From assembly GCA_028290765.1 (NCBI GenBank), contig JAQGJF010000582.1, positions 1 through 6,635 of the forward strand: a stretch of 6,635 nucleotides of DNA. The letters are read 5' to 3'. This DNA is from Tardiphaga sp. Lineage in GTDB: Bacteria > Pseudomonadota > Alphaproteobacteria > Rhizobiales > Xanthobacteraceae. The position numbers and the translations under genes were made by a program. Of this stretch, positions 1 to 6,230 are shown one piece after another (within the stretch, counting starts at the first letter, position 1; each line of letters opens with the position of its first letter). Under the pieces are notes generated by a model, which saw nothing but the letters and a program-made list of their open reading frames with translations, had not been told where the DNA came from and searched no databases.

Positions 1-1
1 C

Positions 2-1357
2 GTCGACGTTGTCCGCGGCTTCCTCGGTAGCCAGGCGCCAATTGCCTTCTTCGACCTGCCGTGGATGCCGCTATTCCTGGGCTTCGTCTATCTTCTCCAC
101 CCTATGCTCGGGCTCGTCACGCTGGCAGGCGCGCTGGTGCTGATCTCACTCACAGTGGCCACCGAACTGCTGACGCGCCGTGCGGGGAATGAAACGCACC
201 AGGCGGCGGTGCTGCGGAGCACGCTGGCTGATTCGCACGCGCGCAACGCCGACATCCTCCGCGCGATGGGATTCGGCGGCCGCGCCGTGGCCCGCTTCGA
301 GAAGGCCAATTCGCGGCACCTCGCGCTCCAGACCCGGACCAGCGATGTCAGCGGCAGCTTCGGCGGGATCGCCAAAGTATTGCGCATGATGCTGCAATCC
401 GCGCTTCTGGGGCTAGGCGCCTACCTCACCATCAAGGGCGAGCTTTCGGCGGGGGCGATCATCGCCTGTTCGGTGGCCTCCTCACGTGCGCTCGCGCCAA
501 TCGATTCCGCGATCGGCAACTGGAAACTCATCGCCGCCGCGCGAAGGAGCTTCCGTCGCTTGAAGCAGACGCTGGCCGCGGCCGAGGACGGTTCCCACAT
601 CATGCCGCTTCCGAGGCCTGCCGCGACGCTCAAGGTCGAAAACATCACGGTCGTGGCCCCCGGCAGCGGTACTGTCCTGGTCGGCGAGGTCAGCTTCGAG
701 CTGAAGGCGGGCGAGGCGCTCGGCCTGATCGGCCCGAGCGGCGGCGGCAAGACCTCGCTGGCCAAGGGCCTCGTCGGCGTCTGGCCGCTGCTGAGAGGTA
801 AGGTGCGCCTGGACGACGCGGACCTCGACCAGTGGCGCGCCGACGTGCTCGGCGAGTACATCGGATACCTGCCCCAGGACGTCTCGCTGCTCGACGGCAG
901 CATCGCCGAGAACATCTCGAGATTCGAAGCCGAGCCGGACGCCCGCAAAATCGTCGCCGCGGCGAAAGCCGCTGGCGTCTACGAAATGATCACGCGGATG
1001 CCCGAAGGTTATCAAACGGAACTGGGGCCCTCCGGCACGTCTCTCTCGGCCGGACAGAGGCAGCGCATCGGGTTGGCGCGGGCGCTCTATGGCGATCCCT
1101 TCCTCGTCGTGCTCGACGAGCCAAATTCGAACCTCGACTCACAGGGCGAGGCCGCGCTCGGTGATGCTATCGAAGGCGTCAAGGCGCGCGGCGGCGTGGT
1201 GATCGTGATCGCGCATCGCCCGAAGGCCCTCGCGGCCGTCGACTATGTCGGCGTTGTGCAGGGCGGCAAGCTGATCGCATTCGGGCCGAAAGACAAGGTC
1301 GTCGGCGAACCCGCGCGTCCGATACCGTTCCCGGCTGCCGCCGCGGCAAGGGCTTGA
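2..1357 (+). CDS. Type I secretion ABC permease/ATPase, PrtD family (5' end outside window)
   Basis: Inner-membrane ABC exporter subunit that powers type I secretion, expected to move the neighbouring RTX protein to the exterior in one step. The frame is open from base 2, upstream of the first ATG (68), and reads through the family stretch AFFDLPWMP, so the gene starts outside the window. About 451 residues are visible; PrtD relatives are usually 550-600, so roughly the first 120-150 residues (early membrane helices) are missing. Counting from base 2, residues 1-200 are the end of the membrane domain. The nucleotide-binding domain follows: Walker A GPSGGGKT at 731-754, Q-loop PQD near 872, signature LSAGQ at 1043-1057, Walker B/D-loop VVLDEPNSNLD around 1106-1138, and H-loop histidine at 1214-1216. 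The DEPNSNLD form is typical of PrtD-type exporters. All ATPase motifs look intact. It ends in an Ala/Pro-rich tail at TGA 1355-1357, 25 bp before the RTX gene, which suggests one operon. Function is certain at family level; the substrate is inferred from position. Confidence 0.95.
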   Translation, partial: VDVVRGFLGSQAPIAFFDLPWMPLFLGFVYLLHPMLGLVTLAGALVLISLTVATELLTRRAGNETHQAAVLRSTLADSHARNADILRAMGFGGRAVARFEKANSRHLALQTRTSDVSGSFGGIAKVLRMMLQSALLGLGAYLTIKGELSAGAIIACSVASSRALAPIDSAIGNWKLIAAARRSFRRLKQTLAAAEDGSHIMPLPRPAATLKVENITVVAPGSGTVLVGEVSFELKAGEALGLIGPSGGGKTSLAKGLVGVWPLLRGKVRLDDADLDQWRADVLGEYIGYLPQDVSLLDGSIAENISRFEAEPDARKIVAAAKAAGVYEMITRMPEGYQTELGPSGTSLSAGQRQRIGLARALYGDPFLVVLDEPNSNLDSQGEAALGDAIEGVKARGGVVIVIAHRPKALAAVDYVGVVQGGKLIAFGPKDKVVGEPARPIPFPAAAAARA

Positions 1358-1370
1358 CCTGAAAACGGGC

Positions 1371-1376
1371 GGGAGG
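1371..1376 (+). promoter_or_regulatory. Ribosome binding site of the RTX gene
   Basis: GGGAGG lies 6 nt upstream of ATG 1383, in the 25-bp gap after the ABC transporter gene. It supports 1383 as the start. No promoter is needed or seen in this gap, so the two genes are probably co-transcribed. Confidence 0.75.
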
Positions 1377-1382
1377 TGCCTT

Positions 1383-3275
1383 ATGGACGAACGACTCTCT
1401 TTGGGAATTCCGGACCGGAGCGCAATCGACGCGCCGGCGAGACGCTTCGCACTGATCGAGGAGCGGTCTCGCGTCAGCTCCATCGTGCCGGCGATCCTCG
1501 TCGCGTCCTGGGGGCTCCTGCTGAAGCAGATGTTCGGCAGCGGCAAGGAGGAAGCACCTCATCAGCCGAAGATGGATTCTCCGGGTCGGGAAACGGCACA
1601 GCCCGAAACGGAGCCCGTCGCGGCGCCATCCACAACGGAACGGACGCCCGGATCGTCCGAGCTCGTGCGCGCCTTCATCGGCTCGGTCTCGATGAACGAA
1701 GCATTCGCGCCGGCGGTCGATCTGGACAAGCTGAGTTTCGCCAAGACCGACGGCCCGCGTCTCTCGCTCGTTCCGGCCAACCAGAATGCCCCGGCCGGCG
1801 CGCGTCCTCAGCCCCCGGCCGGAGAGGCCAAACCCGCAGGCGGCAGCGGTGGAGGCGGAGGTGGAGGGGGAAGCGATCCGCACACTCCGGACGGCAAGCT
1901 CCCCTACGATCCTAAGAAGCCTCCACCGGGAAGCAAGGACCCGCCGACGAATCCGCCCAAGCGCGCGAACCATGCCCCGGTAAGTGCGGGGGCAGTCGAC
2001 CTCGGGAGTGGGCTCGTCAACGAATCGATCATCATTTCGCTGAGCCAGCTGTTGACCGGCACCCGCGATCCCGATGGCGATGCGCTTTCGGTGCAGTCGC
2101 TGCACGTCGACTACGGGTCGGTGCAGGCGCTGGAACCAGACCGATGGCTCTATACGCCGGAGCACGACGAGGCAGGTCCCGTCCACTTTAGCTACCGCAT
2201 CACCGACGGCATTGCTTCCATCGCCCAGACCGCGAACGCGGATCTGCACCTCACTCCCGAAAATGAGATCCATGGAACGGACGGCGACGATTTCTTGATT
2301 GGAACGCCCAGAAACGACTTGATCGACGCCGGTGCAGGCAGCGACATCGTATACGGCCGGGAAGGCAACGACACCATATACGGCGGCGCCGGCGACGACC
2401 GCATCGTCGGAGGCGCCGGCGACGACATTCTGTTCGGAGGCTCCGGCAACGACACGATGTTTGGCGGCGCCGGCAACGACACTCTGTTCGGAGATGGCGG
2501 CAACGACATCCTCTATGGCGAGGATGGCAACGACCTGATCATGGGCGGGGACGGCGACGATTTCGCATCCGGCGGCCCGGGCAACGACACCATCCTGGGC
2601 GGGGCGGACAACGATACCCTGTCTGGCGACGCCGGGAACGACCGCATCGACGCCGGCTGCGGAGACGACGTGATCATCCTGAGCATCAACGGCGGCCACG
2701 ATATCATCACCGGAGGGTCAGGCACCGACACGCTGGATCTGTCGCAGATCGTGTTCGACGCGAACGTGGACCTGCCCGACGGCATTGTCGAGATCGGCGA
2801 CGGGCAGACCGCGCAGATCTTCGAGATCGAGAACGTCCGCGGCGGCCATGGCCGCGACCGCCTGGTGGCGGACGCCCACGTCAACATCATGGAGGGCGGC
2901 GACGGTGACGACGCCTTCGTCTTCCGGGACTTGGCTTCGCTGAAGAACGATGATGGGCCGCGCGACCACATCGTCGATTTCAGCGTCGGCGACAAGCTCG
3001 ATCTCTCGCGGGTTGGGCAGGAGCTCGACGATTTTGCCGGCCAAAAGCTGTTCTTCGCCGGTGCCTACCAGGCGAAGTTCGACGAAGTAGGAGCCATCAC
3101 CTATCACCACGAAATCGTCCCCGATACTCAGGATATCACAGTGATCACCGGTAACCTCGACGGCAATCCCGAGCACAATTTCGAGATCGTGCTGGACGGA
3201 AATCTCGATCTGGATGAGAGCAACTTCGTTCTGACCGCCGCGCACCAGGGCGGCAACGCGCAGCACGGAACGTGA
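1383..3275 (+). CDS. RTX calcium-binding protein with cadherin-like domain, probable type I secretion substrate
   Basis: A 630-residue modular protein, the likely passenger of the flanking exporter. Residues 31-50 form a hydrophobic stretch (SIVPAILVASWGLLLKQMF) that could be a membrane or retention segment. Residues 52-195 are low-complexity and rich in Pro, Gly and charged residues, with eight glycines in a row at 156-163 and PKKPPP-like motifs. Residues 196-290 match a cadherin-like domain (NHAPV start, DPDGD, YRITDG). Residues 298-432 are fifteen contiguous GGxGxDxUx nonapeptides that should fold as a Ca2+-bound beta-roll outside the cell. After further beta-helical sequence, residues 501-625 resemble the serralysin (M10) C-terminal domain (GGDGDDAFVF, IVDFSVGDKLDLS, FEIVLDG, SNFVL), which carries the uncleaved secretion signal; a 14-residue polar tail follows. 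No catalytic domain, for instance no HExxH zinc site, is seen, so this is not a serralysin protease. The only cysteine lies in the RTX array. Adhesin, matrix or surface-layer-like roles are possible; the function is unknown. Confidence 0.93.
   Translation: MDERLSLGIPDRSAIDAPARRFALIEERSRVSSIVPAILVASWGLLLKQMFGSGKEEAPHQPKMDSPGRETAQPETEPVAAPSTTERTPGSSELVRAFIGSVSMNEAFAPAVDLDKLSFAKTDGPRLSLVPANQNAPAGARPQPPAGEAKPAGGSGGGGGGGGSDPHTPDGKLPYDPKKPPPGSKDPPTNPPKRANHAPVSAGAVDLGSGLVNESIIISLSQLLTGTRDPDGDALSVQSLHVDYGSVQALEPDRWLYTPEHDEAGPVHFSYRITDGIASIAQTANADLHLTPENEIHGTDGDDFLIGTPRNDLIDAGAGSDIVYGREGNDTIYGGAGDDRIVGGAGDDILFGGSGNDTMFGGAGNDTLFGDGGNDILYGEDGNDLIMGGDGDDFASGGPGNDTILGGADNDTLSGDAGNDRIDAGCGDDVIILSINGGHDIITGGSGTDTLDLSQIVFDANVDLPDGIVEIGDGQTAQIFEIENVRGGHGRDRLVADAHVNIMEGGDGDDAFVFRDLASLKNDDGPRDHIVDFSVGDKLDLSRVGQELDDFAGQKLFFAGAYQAKFDEVGAITYHHEIVPDTQDITVITGNLDGNPEHNFEIVLDGNLDLDESNFVLTAAHQGGNAQHGT
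1848..1871 (+). repeat. Polyglycine tract (8 Gly codons) in the RTX linker
   Basis: Eight consecutive glycine codons, preceded by GGS and followed by Ser-Asp, encode a flexible hinge between the N-terminal segment and the cadherin-like domain. The codons are mixed (GGT, GGA, GGC, GGG), so it is not a pure nucleotide microsatellite, although it is purine-rich and could still slip. Confidence 0.8.
2274..2678 (+). repeat. RTX array: fifteen contiguous 27-bp units
   Basis: Fifteen successive nonapeptides of form GGxGxDxUx, from GTDGDDFLI to AGCGDDVII, with no gap in the 9-residue phase. Units five to eight are the closest to consensus and share nearly identical DNA around GGCGGCGCCGGCGACGAC. A degenerate step and one more unit (GGSGTDTLD) follow near 2709-2735. 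Each pair of units should bind Ca2+ in a parallel beta-roll that folds only in the calcium-rich exterior. The outer units diverge at the protein level while the central ones are homogenised, as expected from recombination between repeats. Confidence 0.92.
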
Positions 3276-3276
3276 A

Positions 3277-3302
3277 GCGATGCCCCCATTGCCGCGCATC
3301 GC
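3277..3302 (+). promoter_or_regulatory. Intercistronic hairpin between RTX and HlyD genes
   Basis: Perfect 7-bp inverted repeat GCGATGC/GCATCGC with a 12-nt loop, starting 1 nt after the RTX stop codon. No T run follows, so it is not a classical intrinsic terminator. In the 79-bp gap of this operon it could slow 3' decay of the upstream message or set the dosage of the adaptor relative to substrate. That role is inference. Confidence 0.4.
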
Positions 3303-3342
3303 GATGATCGCACCGATACCGCTTCAAGTCTGAAAGACAAAT

Positions 3343-3348
3343 GGAGAG
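3343..3348 (+). promoter_or_regulatory. Ribosome binding site of the HlyD-family gene
   Basis: GGAGAG lies 6 nt before ATG 3355. It favours 3355 as the start over the ATG at 3341, which is out of frame with the gene. Confidence 0.65.
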
Positions 3349-3354
3349 TAGACC

Positions 3355-4671
3355 ATGAACGCCAAATCCCCTGAACGGGCCGCCCCCGGCGCGGAGAAAT
3401 CGTTCGGCATCGGCTCGCGGGTCGCGGCGGCGGTCGTACTCGCGATCGGACTGATCGTGGGATGCGGCGGCTGGGCGGTGCACGCGCAGTTGACCGGCGC
3501 GGTAATCGCGCAAGGCAAGGTCGCGGTGCGGAAGCAGGTTAAGCTGATCCAGCATCGGGACGGCGGCATCGTGGGCGAGATATTCGTCGCCAACGGCGAT
3601 AGCGTGAACGCGGGCGACGTCCTCGTCAGGCTCGACGAAACCCAGACCAAGGCCGAACTCGGCGTGCTGAAGGGACAGCTGGCCGAGTTGCAGGGCCGCC
3701 GAGCGCGACACGTGGCCGAGCGCGACGGTGCTATGGCCATCACGTTCAGGTCCGATTTCGAAAGCGACCCCTTCACTGCCGAGATCGCCCTTGGCGAGAT
3801 CCGGCTCTTCAGTGAGAACCGGGCCGTGCGAGAGGCCCGCCGGGATCAGTTGTCGCTCCAGATCGCCCAATTCCAGGAGCAGGTCCGGGGCCTGATCGCT
3901 CAGCAGGAGGCCAACGCGAACGAACGCAAGATGGTCAAGGAGGATCTCGACCGCCTGATGCCGCTCTACCAGAAAGGATTCATCGAAATAGGCAAGATCC
4001 GCACCATGGAGCGTGATCTCGTCAAGATTGACGGGCTCAAGGGGGAGATCGATGCCAACATCGCTCGTGTCAAGGGTCAGATCAGCGAATCGAGGATCAA
4101 GATCATTGAATTCGACCAGCAAGCGCGGACCGATGGTCAGCGCGATCTGCGCGAGACCGACGGCAAGTTGGCGGAACTGCAAGAGCGAATCATCGCATCT
4201 CAGGACCGCCTAAACCGCATGTTGATCCGCTCGCCGATCTCGGGCATCGTCAACGAACTTGCGGTTAACTCGGTCAATGGCGTGATCGCGCCCAAGGAAA
4301 CGCTGATGTCCATCGTTCCCGACAGTGCGGACCTCGTCGTCGAAGCCAAGCTGTCGCCGACCGATATCGATCAGGCCATGACCGGCCAGCCCGCGCGACT
4401 TCGCTTCTCCGCATTCAACCAGCGGACCACTCCCGAGGTCGCCGGCACGGTCGAAACCATTGGCGCTGCCGCCACGTTGGAACAGGCCACGGGTCAGACC
4501 TACTATCTCAGCACCATCGCGATCGGGGGTGGCCTCAAACAGGTCGCCGGAAAACCGATCGTGCCGGGTATGCCGGTGGAGGTCTTCCTGTCCACCGGAG
4601 ACAGGTCGGCCTTTTCGTATCTAATCAAGCCGTTCTCGGACCAGATGATGCGATCTTTCCGTGAGGAGTAG
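3355..4671 (+). CDS. HlyD/PrtE-family periplasmic adaptor (membrane fusion protein) of type I secretion
   Basis: A 438-residue adaptor that links the inner-membrane ABC exporter to an outer-membrane TolC-like channel; the length is normal for the family. Residues 1-21 are cytoplasmic and polar, and residues 22-45 form the single membrane anchor. Residues 61-100 are the first half of the lipoyl-like domain (IQHRDGGIVGEIFVANGDSV, then AGDVLVRLDET). Residues 100-290 are long, charged alpha-helical coiled-coil hairpins (QLAELQGRR, ERDLVKIDGLKGEID). The second lipoyl half begins at the family motif RSPISGIV (residue 292), and a beta-barrel domain runs from about 320 to 400. The C-terminus, PGMPVEVFLSTGDRS then LIKPFSDQMMRSFREE, is the conserved HlyD/PrtE ending, so the protein is complete. 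It lies 79 bp after the RTX gene, and its TAG stop overlaps or abuts the GTG start of the next, broken gene. Substrate inference again rests on position. Confidence 0.95.
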   Translation: MNAKSPERAAPGAEKSFGIGSRVAAAVVLAIGLIVGCGGWAVHAQLTGAVIAQGKVAVRKQVKLIQHRDGGIVGEIFVANGDSVNAGDVLVRLDETQTKAELGVLKGQLAELQGRRARHVAERDGAMAITFRSDFESDPFTAEIALGEIRLFSENRAVREARRDQLSLQIAQFQEQVRGLIAQQEANANERKMVKEDLDRLMPLYQKGFIEIGKIRTMERDLVKIDGLKGEIDANIARVKGQISESRIKIIEFDQQARTDGQRDLRETDGKLAELQERIIASQDRLNRMLIRSPISGIVNELAVNSVNGVIAPKETLMSIVPDSADLVVEAKLSPTDIDQAMTGQPARLRFSAFNQRTTPEVAGTVETIGAAATLEQATGQTYYLSTIAIGGGLKQVAGKPIVPGMPVEVFLSTGDRSAFSYLIKPFSDQMMRSFREE

Positions 4672-4673
4672 TG

Positions 4674-5324
4674 GTGTCCAATTACCCGGCCAGAGCGAAC
4701 TCGCGTCGAAGAGTCCGGCGAGCCCGGATCGTGTTCGTCATTCTGGCGACGGGCCTTCTTGCTGTCGCCATCGGTCGCAGTGCCTTGGCGGGGCCAGCGG
4801 AAACGCAAGGGCGGACCGCCCTGGGTTTACCCGTCGACTGCAGGCTCGGCGAGCAATGCTTCGTGCAGCAGATGCCGGACATCGATCCGGACGGGGGGGA
4901 TCTTGGATCCGCTTTGCGGCAAGGCAAGCTACCGGGCGCACGCCGTGGGACATCCGGCTGCGTTCGGTGAAGGACATCGGGCGCACGGACGTGCTGTACG
5001 GCCACTCGTCAAGCTATCTGAAGCGATCGTTGTGTGGGTCTGGGCGATCAACATCGAGCAGGGCAGCCTTTTCAGAATTCAACTGCTCGATCCGGACCGG
5101 GCTCCAATCCTTGATGCCCAGACCCGGGCTCTTGAAGGTTGCAAGGCGAACTATCTCGCCTACGTCGGAGGCAAATACGGTACGCGGGCAGGCGTTTACG
5201 ACATGCGGGTCGAGCTGCTCGCCGGCAACCGGAAGGTCCAATCGATGACCAGATCGTTTGAACGAATGGCTAAGATACGTCGCGCGATCATAGGTCTAGC
5301 CCGGGGGTGGACACCCCGCGAAGA
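4674..5324 (+). pseudogene. Broken M23-type (LytM-like) exported peptidase gene with frameshifts and internal deletion
   Basis: AGGAG at 4664-4668 gives 5-nt spacing to GTG 4674, while the GTG at 4671 is too close. The N-terminus has an Arg-rich start, a hydrophobic core (IVFVILATGLLAVAIG) and a plausible cleavage site ALA-G, so it was exported. It continues GLPVDCRLGEQCFVQQ then DIDPDGG, which resembles the start of exported M23 peptidases. The coding then changes frame at seven G (4893-4899): DPLCGKASYRAH continues in the next frame, and one G fewer would join them. Near 4942-4948 it shifts again into WDIRLRSVKDI. Together these would give the HxGxD zinc motif of M23 enzymes. The usual following core and second motif HxH are absent. 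From about 5020 a C-terminal domain follows (AIVVWVWAIN, LLDPDRAPILDAQTR, LAYVGG, VELLAGN) to about 5265. That frame stays open to the TAG at 5407-5409 with unrelated-looking sequence. Family assignment is from remembered motifs. The end coordinate is approximate. Confidence 0.7.
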
Positions 5325-5412
5325 ATTGGAGATTTCGTACAGGAATGTTCCCGATTTTGCGCAAAGAATTACACAAAGCATTCGCCGACCGGGGAATAAC
5401 CTGCGCTAGGCC

Positions 5413-5423
5413 GGGTTTAACCC
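5413..5423. promoter_or_regulatory. Palindrome GGGTTtAACCC upstream of the small ORF
   Basis: A perfect 5+5 bp palindrome with a single central base, 23 bp before ATG 5447. It is nested in a wider CCGGG (5411-5415)/CCCGG (5434-5438) inverted repeat. TAATAT at 5424-5429 right beside it resembles a -10 element, but I see no convincing -35 box. It could be an operator over a weak promoter or a leader hairpin. No regulator can be named. Confidence 0.3.
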
Positions 5424-5446
5424 TAATATGGGTCCCGGAAGAAGCC

Positions 5447-5659
5447 ATGATAAAACCTTACATCACCACTCCATCCGACCGCTGGGCCTTGCGCGCCATC
5501 TCGGGGATACGCGATTTCCTTTCGCGGTGCCTTAACAGCTTGAGCGACCGAACGGACAAGACGACGCACGAAGGACCGACTGTCGACGACCGAATGCGGG
5601 GGCCGATAGTTTGGCTAGGCGATCTTCGGAGCGACGAGGAAGATCGTAGGAAGAACTGA
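5447..5659 (+). CDS. Possible small hypothetical protein (70 aa)
   Basis: An unrecognised ORF. ATG 5447 is preceded at suitable distance by a purine-rich GGAAGAAG (5437-5444), a better start than the in-frame ATG at 5345, which would add 34 residues of mixed composition. The product starts MIKPYITTPSDRWALRAISG and continues with an amphipathic stretch (IRDFLSRCLNSL). The rest is highly charged (DRTDKTTHEG, DEEDRRKN). There is no signal peptide, membrane helix or known motif. It follows the broken peptidase by about 100 bp and precedes a 9-bp inverted repeat by 24 bp, so it could be a free-standing unit. Its frame is open in a region where other frames are broken, but 70 codons can occur by chance at this GC content. 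It could equally be a fragment of a decayed gene. Confidence 0.35.
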   Translation: MIKPYITTPSDRWALRAISGIRDFLSRCLNSLSDRTDKTTHEGPTVDDRMRGPIVWLGDLRSDEEDRRKN

Positions 5660-5935
5660 AGCCGGCTTGGCTAACCTGTCATCCACAACCGTACTATGTG
5701 GCTAGAAACGGTTGTGCTCGGTCAGACCGGGACAGACACCAGAGAGTTTTTACTTAATTCGCGCCGGACCATCGGTAAGCGGTCAAGTATCCTTCCTTGG
5801 CAACGCTGAAATCGAGGCACGCTGCATTTGGTGCGGTAATTTCCGACCGGTCCTTGAGCCAACAACGGCCAAAAATACTGGCCTTCGTTATACCGATAGT
5901 CCGTCGGGAGTGTAGAGTTCGATATTTCATGCTCT
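5660..5935. other. Stretch without recognisable gene
   Basis: The GC content is visibly lower than in the secretion cassette, and stops occur in all frames. The only open stretch of note (about 5712-5915, +) has no ribosome binding site, starts at a rare codon and resembles nothing known. The one clear structural element is the inverted repeat at 5684-5716. A weaker 5-bp repeat, GGCCA/TGGCC, lies near 5868-5884. Confidence 0.6.
5684..5716. repeat. Perfect 9-bp inverted repeat CACAACCGT/ACGGTTGTG
   Basis: The arms at 5684-5692 and 5708-5716 match exactly, with a 15-nt loop, 24 nt after the stop of the small ORF. No T tract follows on the + strand, so it is a poor intrinsic terminator. An operator, a cryptic recombination site or a terminator without a U tract are alternatives. 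The arm match is seen directly; the role is unknown. Confidence 0.5.
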
Positions 5936-5947
5936 CGTCTTTCCATC

Positions 5948-6230
5948 CACGCCGGGGACGACCACGTCGACGGCGGCGACGGCAACGACGTCCTGGCGGG
6001 CGGGGCGGGCAATCGACCGGCTGCTCGACGAAGCTGCTTCGTTGCGACGTGAGATGGACATCCGGGTTTATGTCGCTGCCGTCAGAACCAAACTTGCGAG
6101 CCGAGCAACATCAATATCGCTAGACATGATCGAGCGATGGTCAAAATGGGCGCTATTCTTGCATCACCCATTTGATGTAATCACCTCGTTAACATTCGCG
6201 TTTGGCGGGCATTTCCGCGCTGGCTCATGA
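5948..6230 (+). pseudogene. Orphan fragment of a second RTX repeat gene, frameshifted
   Basis: From 5948 the + strand reads HAGDDHVDGGDGNDVLAGGAGN, which is two to three RTX nonapeptides with the strong G/D pattern and GC-rich third positions. At 6011-6015 the frame slips by one base: the continuation DRLLDEAASLRREMD lies in the next frame and completes a third unit (GGAGNDRLL). The following frame stays open to TGA 6228-6230 but loses the RTX character and the codon bias, so only about 5948-6037 is securely RTX-derived. There is no start codon, ribosome binding site or secretion signal, and the upstream frame closes at a stop at 5897-5899. It is not simply the end of the gene at 1383-3275, which is complete, so it is either a relic of another RTX gene or a displaced copy of repeat DNA. 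Confidence 0.65.

Noticed and set aside
1179..2699. 506-codon open frame on the minus strand
   Set aside because: It lies wholly antisense to the end of the ABC transporter gene and the RTX gene. Its Val/Ala/Asp-rich repeats are the mirror of RTX codons, and it has no recognisable domain.
1383..3275. Serralysin-type metalloprotease
   Set aside because: The C-terminal domain resembles that of serralysins, but the HExxH zinc site and the protease domain are absent. That domain serves secretion in many unrelated substrates.
3145..4182. 345-codon open frame on the minus strand
   Set aside because: It is antisense to the HlyD-family gene, which has complete family motifs and normal codon use. 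The minus frame is a by-product of GC-rich third positions.
5304..5317. GGGGTG-GA-CACCCC palindrome
   Set aside because: A 2-nt spacer makes a poor RNA hairpin, it lies in the trailing frame of the broken peptidase, and it has no promoter context.
5712..5915. 67-codon + strand frame after the inverted repeat
   Set aside because: It begins at a TTG inside the inverted repeat arm, with no ribosome binding site and no recognisable motif. The CxxC-like pair (CIWC) is too little to support a gene.
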